From contig JAWZSP010000001.1 of NCBI GenBank assembly GCA_034401135.1, positions 5,146,001 through 5,210,000 of the forward strand: DNA of 64,000 nucleotides. The letters are read 5' to 3'. This DNA is from Volutella citrinella (taxonomy: Eukaryota; Ascomycota; Sordariomycetes; Hypocreales; Nectriaceae). Below the pieces are notes generated by a model. That model saw only the letters and a program-made list of their open reading frames with translations, had not been told where the DNA came from and did not search any database. Positions 55,083 through 64,000 of this stretch are shown here, one piece after another (position 1 is the first letter of the stretch; each line of letters opens with the position of its first letter). The translations under genes were made by a program, and so were the position numbers.

Positions 55083-57100
55083 GATGTCGCATTTGACAGT
55101 GAAATTTGCTGCATTTGTCCGTGGTTTCGGGGTCGTGGATCGCGTAGAAGTCGGGTCGTGATGCTGGCCAACACCGTCTGTGCCCGGAGGAACGTAAGAC
55201 CGAAGGGCTGGACGCAGGGTGCCAGGGCCTGTGACGCTGGGGCGCCGCCGCTACGGGTGCACTAACCTTTCTGGAGACGGGGGGAGGCAAGGGTGCTCTG
55301 CAGGATGCAGAATGCACAATGACTCTCGACACACTCGCTCTTACTGGGGGCAGAGTTGAAGCAAGCTGGCTCACTCGCTGATGGATGGCAGGAATAATCG
55401 GATGGAAGCCATGGCTGCGATTTGGGCCACTACAGCGCGTATCGTATCGGGTGGGTGAGATAAATGAGCGGCACGCCACTCGCGCCCGCGAATTGCCTCA
55501 CTCTCGCCTACCTGCAGCACACTGTCCCAGCGTTGCCTGTGCCTCGCATCCTGCGTCGCAGCCTACCTCCGTTATCCAGCGAGTAATACACCGGCCTCAC
55601 TGTCCACTACGAAATTGTACCGGGCAGAACTGGAGCATGTCTCATACACACTGTGGGCCATTATCATGGGGAACCGGGAACATGGCCGGCTGGGGTAATT
55701 GAGCCCAATCGCCACACTGTGGTAGATTCCGGAGCGGCGCTCAGGTTGTTGAAACCGCCCGCCGCCCTGACCGATTCACTGACATTTTGATGCTACCTTA
55801 AAAACTGCCGATTGGAGAATTATAGCGCGGTCTAAGTACTTCTATATGTAGGCCACTTGGCTTGGGAAATGTCATCGAATGTTTCCCTCGAGCGGTGGCC
55901 TCTGTGTGAGGATTAGCAGTACACGATGCTAGTCGGTTGGATGCGGTACAGATAACCGATCTTTAGGAATGCAGCTTGAGTTTTGACCCTAAAGACTATC
56001 TGGGATGAGATTCTATTTTATTGATGCAATCCCTAAATCAAGCAAGACAGTAAACCACAGCTGCCGATGGGTCTGCACCAGGCCATCTCCCTTCTCTGGT
56101 CCTGAGTAGCGACGCTCGCCTGTTTGAGATGTTGTCACCGGTACGATTTTAAGAGAATATAGAGTTTGGGTAGTCAAAGGCTGGAAGCCCTGATGCCCGT
56201 GAGTTCATTACTATTTTTTTTTATTAACGTAGTATGGTGGCAAGGGCACGTTGATCAACATGGATGCCATATGCATCCGTCAATAATCATCTGAGACTCC
56301 CCTGAACTGTCACTGTGATTGAGATGCCGGGTGCACCTGTTGTAGAACTTGCCGTGGTTTCTATTATGTGCACCTAATGGTCTGTGTTATGTTGGGTTTC
56401 TGAACCATCTTGCTAGTTTATTTTTCTTCCTCAGACACCCAAGCTGTATGTATAAGATCACATCGGAATAGTCTCAGGTGCATAATATACGAAATAAATG
56501 ACACCATGAGAGTTTCTAGACTCCCCGTGTGAAACCAGCTTGTACGTTGTGTTTCTGTGAACTCGGGATTTGCTTTATTGAGACACGTGAGGGCTGTTCT
56601 TTTGCGGACCGCGCGCCACTTATTGAAAGAAAAAAAATCTTGACAATCATTCTTTGAGAATTTGAAGATGGCAAACTGGAAGTATTCGAGCATCGTGTTT
56701 TGTGTCGGGCGTCAGTACTTAAATAAATGCTGAGTTGAGGCTCACTCGGAAATGGCGCGTCAAGGGTCGACCCATAGGCTTATTTAGAAAGGCTCTGATT
56801 TGCCCGCGAACCACGGGTAGTTGAACAGCAACGGACCTGCGATTTTGACATGGACGTGCGCGGAACAACAGAAGATGAATAAGAATTCGACGAGACGGAA
56901 CTTTTATAATCGCATTGTGTCCCATTTGGGTGGTGGGGAGCTACAATGGCAGCCCAGCCGCCCCGTGGTATTCGACGTCGTCCCAGCATTGGATACTCGA
57001 GAAACGGCACCCTGGCATGAGATAGGGAAAAAATAGAACCCGTTTCATTTGAACTTGTTGGTCTACCGCGGAATTTGTACAATGGCCTGCCGTCGGCCTC
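55083..57100. other. Intergenic region, no gene seen
   Basis: 2 kb, clearly AT-richer from about 55.7 to 56.9 kb than the flanks. No recognisable ORF or RNA gene. It holds the LAMMER kinase promoter and the 3' end of the small membrane-protein gene. Confidence 0.5.
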
Positions 57101-57580
57101 TCAGGAATCGTTCTTCGCCGCCTTCTCCTTGTCCTCCTTGTCCCACGCAATCAACTGCTTCGACCAGCTGCGCAGAGAGCTCACTGTTAGCAATCCACGC
57201 TCGAGAAAAATACCGCCGTATGCGGCAGAGGGGGATAGGAACGGTCGAATACGCACTATCGGCTAGGGTGCCACTCCCAGGGCTCGGGCTTTCGTGCCCA
57301 CGTCTCCCGCTCGGCACTGAACTTCCACGTCACGGCGACGATGCCGACCATGACGGCACCGGCAATAAAGGTGTTGGCCCTCCAGTTGGCAGGCTGGGCG
57401 TACCAACCACCAGATGGCGACCAGACGTGCTTGGGGTAGCTTCGGGGGAACGGTTAGGATCGTTTTGGATGGCATGCGTCGTGTTCGGTCGCAGAATTGA
57501 CTTACGGGATTTTTCCGCCGCCGCCCTGTGTCAATTGTCAGCATCACGCCGGTCGGGGTCGAGGGGAGCCTGCATACCAT
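57101..57580 (-). CDS. Small single-TM mitochondrial protein, probable complex I accessory subunit
   Basis: Exons 57580-57578 (ATG only), 57525-57506, 57439-57257 and 57167-57101 give 90 aa. The sequence starts MGGGGKIPYPKHVWSPSGGW, has one membrane segment (about residues 30-48, TFIAGAVMVGIVAVTWKF), then a charged tail HPSRYWSKQ...KEDKEK. It resembles the conserved small fungal proteins annotated as roughly 10-kDa accessory subunits of NADH:ubiquinone oxidoreductase; I recall the family but cannot name its human counterpart. All three introns have good donors and acceptors and each keeps the conserved reading frame. The first intron follows the start codon directly. It is divergent from mL44, fitting a mitochondrial role. 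Confidence 0.75.
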
Positions 57581-57939
57581 CTTGATTTACTTCTTAACGG
57601 ACGAGTTGGAGAGGTTCTGGGAGCGCAATTGCGTCGTTTGTGTCGTTTTGTTGGCCCGGACCAAGCACCCGGGGCATGCCCGCGCGCTGGAGAAGTCAAG
57701 TTGCTGGCGGACGGCCCCCCGGAAAGCACCCGGCCCGAAAGTTGTTCCGGGTCGCCTGAGCCCAGCTCACACGACTCTACAGCGCAATCCGACGCAGAAC
57801 TTTTTCCGCGATCTGGAAGGCAGTAGCTGCACGACCGCGCGACCTCGAAACCCTGCAAATCTCCCGCCCTCCGACCTTCCGACCGAGTAAGCTGCCCCTT
57901 TCGCCTGGGGCCTTGGGATATTGGGATTCTGTCGGCGCC
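57581..57939. other. Bidirectional promoter between two mitochondrial genes
   Basis: About 360 bp separates the divergent ATGs of the small membrane protein and mL44. No TATA box. Co-regulation is likely but inferred. Confidence 0.5.
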
Positions 57940-59094
57940 ATGAAGCGCGTCAGGGTGCAACGTTTGGGCGGCCAATTGCTGCAGGCCCGCACAGCGTCGC
58001 CCAAGGTTGCTCTGGCGAGACTGCCATTCTCGACTCCAGCCCGCTGCCAATCGTCTGCCTCGGCCGCCACCCTCGACATTGCCGACGCTGCTCCCGTGCA
58101 GAACTCGAAGAAGCCTCTCCCCTCACCCTTGCCGCAACGAGCTGCTTCGTCGGCCAAGCTCGCTGCTCTGCATGGCCGTCTATCCTTGTCTAAGAAGATC
58201 CCCCTGGAGACACTCGCCCGCGCCCTCATCGTTCCCTCCGCCGACAAGAACCCCAACTTCAACAACTCCAACCTCGCCTTCCTTGGCAGCACCTTCATCA
58301 ACTACCATGTCATGGAGCACATCGTGTGCAAGTGGCCACGCCTGCCGATAGCAATCACCTACGAGGCCCTCCGCGCCTATGCTGGACCCCACGCCCTATC
58401 CGCCATAGCCTCCCAATGGGGTGCTGAAACCGCCGCTGCACCCGGCGAGGAGGTCGACCCAGGTCTACTACAATGGAAGCCCGAGCCGGCCGACCTGCAA
58501 ACACGATGGGGCTATATCCGCCCTGAAGAGCAAAGAGGACACAACTCTCGGCGCGGTCTGAGCAGTCGTATCGTTTACGACAACGACTTCGGTGATGCTG
58601 TGAAGCAGCCCAAGAACCAAATCGAAGCCACCAAAGAGTACCGGCACGAAGCTTTCGCCTCCTTTGCCCAGGCTGTCGTGGGTGCCATCTACACCCACTG
58701 CGGCCGTGAGGCTGCCCGCGATTTCGTGCAGTCCCACATCCTTTCTCGGCAGGTCGACCTGACCACCATGTTCGAGTTCCAGCTCCCTACCCGCGAGCTG
58801 TCCATGCTCTGTGCCCGCGAGGCGTTCCCCCCTCCCATTGCCCGGCTCGAGAGCGAGACTGGTCGTCAATCACGCACCCCCGTCTACGTCGTCGGCATCT
58901 ACAGTGGGCAGGAGAAGCTTGGCGAGGGCTCTGGCGCGAGCTTAAACAATGCGCGATGGAACGCCTCCATGAACGCCCTAAAGGCCTGGTACCTATATAG
59001 CCCCGGTAACAAGGTTCGCGTACCGAGCGACATGCTGGAGGAGGGTGCCAAGCCGTGGAAGGCTCCTCACATCGACGTTGGAGAGATCATCTAA
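57940..59094 (+). CDS. mrpl3: Mitochondrial large ribosomal subunit protein mL44
   Basis: Single exon, 384 aa. ATG 57940 is chosen over an upstream in-frame TTG because it begins a typical mitochondrial presequence (MKRVRVQRLGGQLLQAR, Arg-rich and without acidic residues). An RNase III-like fold follows (about 90-290: LAFLGSTFINYHVMEH, EAFASFAQAVVGAIYTHCG), lacking the catalytic acidic signature as in other mL44 proteins. A C-terminal double-stranded-RNA-binding domain contains YVVGIYSGQEKLGEGSGASLNNAR, the classic GxG...A-KNAR-like motif. It is a structural protein of the mitoribosome large subunit. Length fits fungal mL44. Confidence 0.93.
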   Translation: MKRVRVQRLGGQLLQARTASPKVALARLPFSTPARCQSSASAATLDIADAAPVQNSKKPLPSPLPQRAASSAKLAALHGRLSLSKKIPLETLARALIVPSADKNPNFNNSNLAFLGSTFINYHVMEHIVCKWPRLPIAITYEALRAYAGPHALSAIASQWGAETAAAPGEEVDPGLLQWKPEPADLQTRWGYIRPEEQRGHNSRRGLSSRIVYDNDFGDAVKQPKNQIEATKEYRHEAFASFAQAVVGAIYTHCGREAARDFVQSHILSRQVDLTTMFEFQLPTRELSMLCAREAFPPPIARLESETGRQSRTPVYVVGIYSGQEKLGEGSGASLNNARWNASMNALKAWYLYSPGNKVRVPSDMLEEGAKPWKAPHIDVGEII

Positions 59095-59436
59095 AGTGGG
59101 ATTGCAGGGATATTGTCAGCGATGAAAGAGGCGGGAAGGTGACGGCGGCCCTGTGTTGATATTGTGAAACCATTTTCTTGCCCAGCAGGGCAGTGTACAA
59201 AACCATGGAGAAACGAACCCCCCCAGCACGGAATGGGCTGGGGAAAATATCACTGTAAGATACAATGTAGAACAATGACGTACTCCTCAACAATGGCGAG
59301 TAAAAATCAAAGATTTACATTACAACCCATACTACCGGTCGTCGTGCGCCCGTATCTGTCTATGTTTTTGGGTATCAACGCCTGTTTCAATGCAGAACCC
59401 GAAGATCCCATATTATGGCCATCAACTTGCGCGGGC
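59095..59436. other. Convergent 3' intergenic region
   Basis: About 340 bp between the stops of mL44 (+) and cPLA2 (-). No gene seen. Confidence 0.5.
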
Positions 59437-61896
59437 TCAGCTGAAATGGTCACCCTGGCCCAGCTGAACACCCTCGCCTCTCCTGATTAGCTTGCGATAC
59501 CGGTCATCCTTCGTAACCCTCTCCGATGACTCGCGCAGCTTCTTCTTTCGCTCGTACACAGCACGGACAGTCGACCGGATCTGCTCACTCCCCTCGTTGT
59601 AATTGGCACGGGCGAGCTGCACAACCTTGTCGATCTGGTCGGGCGTGTAGATGAAGTTCCATGTGCTGAGGTAGTCGGTGGTGCCTGGGGAGATTCCGGG
59701 CACTTTGTCGTTGGAGAGGAATGGCAAGTAGACGACAGTGATGCCGGCATCAGGCTCCATCAGTTTCCACGAGTCAGGCTCGGTGATTGCTTTGGAGGGG
59801 GAAGCAGGCTCGCTACTCCGCTCTTGGTGCGATCCTACCCAGACTGTGCAGTAACCGAGGTCTCCAGCCTTTTCGTTTCCTGCGTCGAACTTGGACTCGT
59901 CGGGATCACCCTTGACGCGCTGTCCTTGGCTGTGAGCTTCCTGGCGATGTTGCTTCTGCTCAGACTTGGCTTTCTGGAGCTTCGCCTCAGCTTCACGAGC
60001 TGACTTTGCTTGTGCGTCGCTCAGCTCCTGGGCAGCTTGGGCAGGGCTCTCCCCTTCCTTGGGCCAGCCGATGCCAATGGGCCACCCTTTGATACCGCGT
60101 TGGCGAGCGTATCCATCCGCCACAGACAGCCAGTTGTCGACTTTGATATCTGCCGATGCATCAAAGGCAATGACAACGTCGACATTGCGACCTGGTCGAA
60201 GCAGAGGGTAGATGGGTAGGTTGTTTGACATGCCGGCGTCCATGAGCTGAATATACTCATTCTCGTAAATGCTCTTTGGGGTCGTAGCAGCTAATCTACC
60301 TTGCATTCCGTAGGCAAAGTTGGGTATCTTTGCTGGTTCAATGGGATGAACCTTGCTCAAATCCTCGTCGCGGCCCGAGATGAGTTCGTCAACCGTTGCG
60401 AAGCCCGTCAGACTCTTCACCAACGGTTTGATCTCCCGGTAGTAATGGCTGAGAGTTGCGCAGAAGGCGCTGCCAAAAATTCCGAGGAGCAGTGGCAGCC
60501 TGGTTTCGGGGAGATGAAATCCGTGCTCTGGTGGTACGTCCTGGCCGTTGTTGAATCTCCGGCCTAGGGCCCAGGTTGGGATACCGGCTCCGAATTCCTC
60601 GCAGAAGAACTCGTACGGAGTAATTTCGAACCATTGAAACCATGCCTCTTTCTTGGCCTGCTTCTTTGCTCGTTCGGGATCAATGATGATTTGCCCCTTG
60701 TCCTCAGACTTCACATCTGGGATCTCATGGCGCACAGCGGTGTAAATTGGAAGCGGGAGCTGGCCATACTGAACATAGCGTCGCTGGTTGGAGAGCTTGA
60801 AATCCCGGTCATTGATGGCGAGGTCTCCTTTTGGAACGAGATACCTCGCTGCAAGCAACACGCCGTAGACGTCAACTAGGCCGAAATCAGCGCTGCCATC
60901 GCCTCGTAGTTTCTCAACCATGCCACTGAGAAGATACTTGTTCGTGGGCATCGAGGAAAGCGATTGGAAGGCCACAGGCGGGTATGCGATGTGTGTCGAC
61001 GCCCTGGACTTGAGATGTTCCAGGAGATTGGCAATGCGGCCCTGGTTGAAGGACGTGAGATTGAGCGCCTGGAGCCAGCACGATCCACTGACGCCCGAGG
61101 TGTAGGTAACGCAATCAAACAGGCCGTCTTCCTCGGTTGCCAGGATGGAGCCAGTTCCTGCAATCAAGGCCCTAAGGCCTCCCCCAGACCCGCACATGGC
61201 AATGGTGGGAACGTCATCGGGATGGATATCCTCTTCCTTGAGCCCGAGATACTTGGCCAGCCCTACGCGAGCGACCTTGCGGCGCCTTTCTAGGTACGTC
61301 TTCTCCTCGTTGCAGAGATCAGCCGAGACGCGGACATTGGCCGTGTATTGGATTTCGGGATGGATAAGCGGATCGTGAGCCTCGTCCCAGATCTCATTCG
61401 CCAGTGAACCAGGAGACATGGAGAGCTCTCGCTGCATCTTCCGGACATAGCCGGGAATCAATCTAGACCATTCCGGGAGGATGTAGCCGACGAACTTGTC
61501 AGGTATCGCGGAGAACTCAACCTCATTGAGGGTGCAAAAGGCCTCAAACCGCCGGACAAAGTTGGACCAGGCGGACTGGTCATCTTGCTCCGCGCCAGAG
61601 GCATCATCATCACTGCCTAGACTATCCTGGGCCTTCTTGACCGGTCTCTGAGCATTGGAGAGCTGTGCAAAGTCGTCAGATGGGTATAGCCACCAGATGA
61701 AGAGGCCGCCGGTAATTACTGCGGCGGTCAATGATGACTTCTCAGCTGGCCTGGCACGGCGTCGGGCTCTCGGAGGGGCAGCGGACGTGAGAAGAGTGCG
61801 CGGCGGGCTGACGAATCGACATGTCCTGCGCCAAGACGGGCCAAATCTCAATGCGCGCCTAGCACCGGGGCCAATGGGTGCACAACGGTGTATCAT
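59437..61896 (-). CDS. plaA: Mitochondrial-type cytosolic phospholipase A2 (cPLA2 family)
   Basis: Single exon, 819 aa. ATG 61896 is preferred to an in-frame TTG at 61905. The N-terminus is Arg-rich with no acidic residues (about 1-52) and is followed by a hydrophobic segment (SSLTAAVITGGLFIWWLY, 54-71), together a bipartite mitochondrial signal. The cPLA2/lysophospholipase catalytic domain shows the oxyanion SGGGLR (237-242), nucleophile Ser270 (GVSGS) and the catalytic Asp552 motif MDAGMSNNLP. It releases fatty acid from the sn-2 position of phospholipids. A lysine/glutamate/glutamine-rich insertion (about 620-680) is probably disordered. It lacks the C2 domain of animal cPLA2, as does the Aspergillus homologue PlaA, reported in mitochondria. 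Confidence 0.92.
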   Translation of the reverse strand: MIHRCAPIGPGARRALRFGPSWRRTCRFVSPPRTLLTSAAPPRARRRARPAEKSSLTAAVITGGLFIWWLYPSDDFAQLSNAQRPVKKAQDSLGSDDDASGAEQDDQSAWSNFVRRFEAFCTLNEVEFSAIPDKFVGYILPEWSRLIPGYVRKMQRELSMSPGSLANEIWDEAHDPLIHPEIQYTANVRVSADLCNEEKTYLERRRKVARVGLAKYLGLKEEDIHPDDVPTIAMCGSGGGLRALIAGTGSILATEEDGLFDCVTYTSGVSGSCWLQALNLTSFNQGRIANLLEHLKSRASTHIAYPPVAFQSLSSMPTNKYLLSGMVEKLRGDGSADFGLVDVYGVLLAARYLVPKGDLAINDRDFKLSNQRRYVQYGQLPLPIYTAVRHEIPDVKSEDKGQIIIDPERAKKQAKKEAWFQWFEITPYEFFCEEFGAGIPTWALGRRFNNGQDVPPEHGFHLPETRLPLLLGIFGSAFCATLSHYYREIKPLVKSLTGFATVDELISGRDEDLSKVHPIEPAKIPNFAYGMQGRLAATTPKSIYENEYIQLMDAGMSNNLPIYPLLRPGRNVDVVIAFDASADIKVDNWLSVADGYARQRGIKGWPIGIGWPKEGESPAQAAQELSDAQAKSAREAEAKLQKAKSEQKQHRQEAHSQGQRVKGDPDESKFDAGNEKAGDLGYCTVWVGSHQERSSEPASPSKAITEPDSWKLMEPDAGITVVYLPFLSNDKVPGISPGTTDYLSTWNFIYTPDQIDKVVQLARANYNEGSEQIRSTVRAVYERKKKLRESSERVTKDDRYRKLIRRGEGVQLGQGDHFS

Positions 61897-63930
61897 CTTG
61901 GTCAAGAGTCAATGGCGGTACAGAGCGTTCTCATCATTTGTTGAGGATGCGCATCGATCGGGCGGGCAGCCAAGGCCACAGTCTGCCGGCCCTCGGGCGA
62001 TGTAGACAGACCCAATTGCCAATTGCTGTATGATGGAGCCCTGAAGCCGCAGCCTAGTTGATCCGAGCTGGTACCAGGCGACCGAGAGGGTTGGAGGAGA
62101 TGGGCGGTTGGAATTGTTGGCCCGAAGCTCGGCCTGGTAGCGGCCTCGTTGATGTCATTGCCGACCAAAAGTGGAATTTTGGGGCGTGTTAGTGGGAGAC
62201 TTGCAGATGCGGCGGACATGTGCCAGAGGTAAAGGTAGAAGCCTATTGTCGCAAGCATGCCAGTGAGGGCCGCTGAGCATGTACCTCTGGAGCCATCCGA
62301 TCTGGTTCACGCTCGCTCTGGAATGAAGCTATTCCTTTGCTACCTACGCAGCAACTCAAGGAGTCATTACTGGGCATGGCTCGGCTTACATAGGCCTGCA
62401 ACTTGGTCAGAGGATGCCCAATATATTCTGTGGATCAGTGGGGAGCTGCTGGGTCCCCGCCAAACAGAGCCTGGCATTTATCAACTGCCACGGCGATCCT
62501 TGCTGCCAAGCTAAAGCTGCGAGTCAATTTGACAGCGGGATGGCATTGGAATTCGTGTGGATCGGCTTGAGCCTCGACAAGCCATGGTGTGCGTGGAAGC
62601 ATCTCTCCTGTTGACTAGGATGTTGGCTTGGAAGAAACAACTGTGCTCAAGAAGCTAAGAATAAATTGAGTATAAATTGGCTAGCTCGAGCTGGCCTCTT
62701 TGCCGACATCCATGAGCTAGAGATCGGGTAGGCCTTCAAGGAAATATAACCTAAGAATGCAGGATTGTCCTTGTTCACAACGATGTGTTTTTTTAGTGAA
62801 GGAGTCAATTCGCAATCCATTGGTTTCGGGCAGTGCCGAGACGAGATGAATGAGGCTCCACAGCTTGTCAATGCACATCACAGTGAACAATGGTGCTACG
62901 GTCATGGCTCCTCTCCTCGACATGACCGCAATATGACTATAATCTCAGTCTGTCTTATCGTCCATAATCCGAGCATGTTTGGGGTGGTAAGAGGACTTTG
63001 ACTGTGAGAAGAGATGCTACTGAGGGCACCGTGAACAACTTGGCACTGGGCGGCCAGTACTCAGGCACCGCTATGTCCCTGTTCTTGGACCCTTGCTGAG
63101 ATTAACCTTTGGGGGTAAATAGCCCCTTGGAAGAGCGTCTATCTGTGTGCACTTGATCTGGAACTTGATCGGAAACGAATTACTTACTACCTTATCAGTA
63201 TTGCGTCAAGTAAATACATGTGAGAGAAAGCTGGTTGGTTCCTCTGCGTCATCTCAGCACGAAATGAGAACCGAAAATAGACAAATACTGCTCAATTTGC
63301 CCAGTATGAATCTGAGGACCAAAGTGAGTTGCCAAATCCCATCACTAAACTGAATGGCGGCCCTGGGATCAATCGCCTGGAGTCAACAACGAAGCGCTGT
63401 CTATCCGTGCAGTTTCCAACCTTGGTAATGTTGGCGCGTTGTTGGTGTATACTAGGCGCCGGACACAGTGGGGTACGGCTAGGGAGTGGGGCGGCCATGC
63501 AGCTTCGCGCCAGATGCGGCGGGCGGTGAAATCGCAGCTAGCGGGCGACCCAAATTTTGTGAAGCTTTTTTTTCCAGCGCTGGCAGAATTCCCTGTCCTG
63601 CATCCTGTCCTCAGATCGCGTTCAATTGTCCCGCTGCTTGCGATCCCACGCGCCCGAGAGTTGATGCGCCCCGTGTATAAAAGGTATGACTGTCTGGCCC
63701 ATTAGGCTTCCGCCTCACCTTCCCTTGCCGATGACTCTTATCCTCGCTCGCGCTACCCCGCCACCACCTTTTCTTTTTCAGATTCAATCCGTCCGCCGAC
63801 TCCATCTCCGTCAGCTGTCGCATTCTCAATTCACAACCCAGCTATCAACAACAGCCAGCGGATCGCGCTAACATCTCTTGATAGACTTGTCTACCATACC
63901 TGGATATAGTTGTTACTGCAGTCTACCAAC
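61897..63930. other. Divergent intergenic region, no gene seen
   Basis: 2 kb between the divergent starts of cPLA2 and the edge gene. Open frames lack recognisable content. The last 350 bp carry the TATA box and pyrimidine-rich leader of the edge gene. Confidence 0.5.
63676..63682 (+). promoter_or_regulatory. TATA box of the right-edge gene
   Basis: tataaaa followed by gg, 249 bp before the ATG at 63931. The leader that follows is C/T-rich (63705-63790), as in strongly expressed fungal genes. One of the few canonical TATA boxes in the window. Confidence 0.6.
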
Positions 63931-64000
63931 ATGAGCGACGCCGAGGCCCCCACCAAGCCCGTCGAGGCTGGCCAGCCCACGGAGGAGAAGCCCGTCGAGA
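63931..64000 (+). CDS. Unknown protein, N-terminal fragment (runs off window)
   Basis: ATG at 63931 opens a frame of 23 codons to the edge (MSDAEAPTKPVEAGQPTEEK...), rich in Glu, Pro, Ala and Lys and with strongly C-ending codons. The TATA box and CT-rich leader upstream support a real, probably highly expressed gene. The product cannot be identified from this fragment. Confidence 0.65.
   Translation, partial: MSDAEAPTKPVEAGQPTEEKPVE

Noticed and set aside
1..64000. tRNA, rRNA or CRISPR loci
   Set aside because: I scanned for tRNA arm motifs, rRNA and regularly spaced repeats and saw none; a tRNAscan-SE and Infernal run would settle small RNAs.

Overview
The window is nuclear DNA of a filamentous ascomycete, most likely Sordariomycetes and probably Hypocreales. 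This rests on short GT-AG introns of about 50-90 bp with CTAAC/CTGAC branch sites and on NirA-type, NACHT-ankyrin, BRO1, LAMMER-kinase and sterol-aspartylation genes of Pezizomycotina type. No bacterial, plasmid or CRISPR features are present. Exon structures were read by hand; every join given keeps the reading frame.

Layout. 0-18 kb is mostly housekeeping: a NirA-like regulator running off the left edge (-), a NACHT/ankyrin STAND protein (+), mitoribosomal uS4m (-), the clamp-loader subunit CTF18 (+), a cytochrome b5/FMN L-lactate dehydrogenase (-) and the ESCRT-associated protein BRO1 (-). 19-31.7 kb is an accessory block: a long hairpin, a GH3 beta-glucosidase pseudogene (-), then four co-oriented genes. 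Three of these are broken: an amidase by one UGA, an arginase-family ureohydrolase by a one-base deletion in its metal-binding motif, and an MFS transporter by a frameshifting deletion around its third membrane helix. The fourth, a Zn2Cys6 regulator, is intact.

32.6-47.3 kb is rich in lipid genes: phospholipase D (-), a HET-C-type glycolipid transfer protein (+), an alpha/beta hydrolase (-) and, divergently, an AspRS-DUF2156 fusion. The last pair matches ErdH/ErdS, which remove and add aspartate on ergosterol using Asp-tRNA. 48.6-64 kb holds a RING-H2 E3 ligase (-), a LAMMER kinase (-), a small mitochondrial-type membrane protein (-) divergent from mitoribosomal mL44 (+), a mitochondrial-type cPLA2 (-), and the first codons of a gene running off the right edge.

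The most interesting items are the complete tRNA-dependent sterol-aspartylation pair with a palindromic promoter element, the catabolic block in which each structural gene carries its own lesion while the regulator is intact, two introns that can only be spliced as GC-AG, and an intron placed directly after a start codon.
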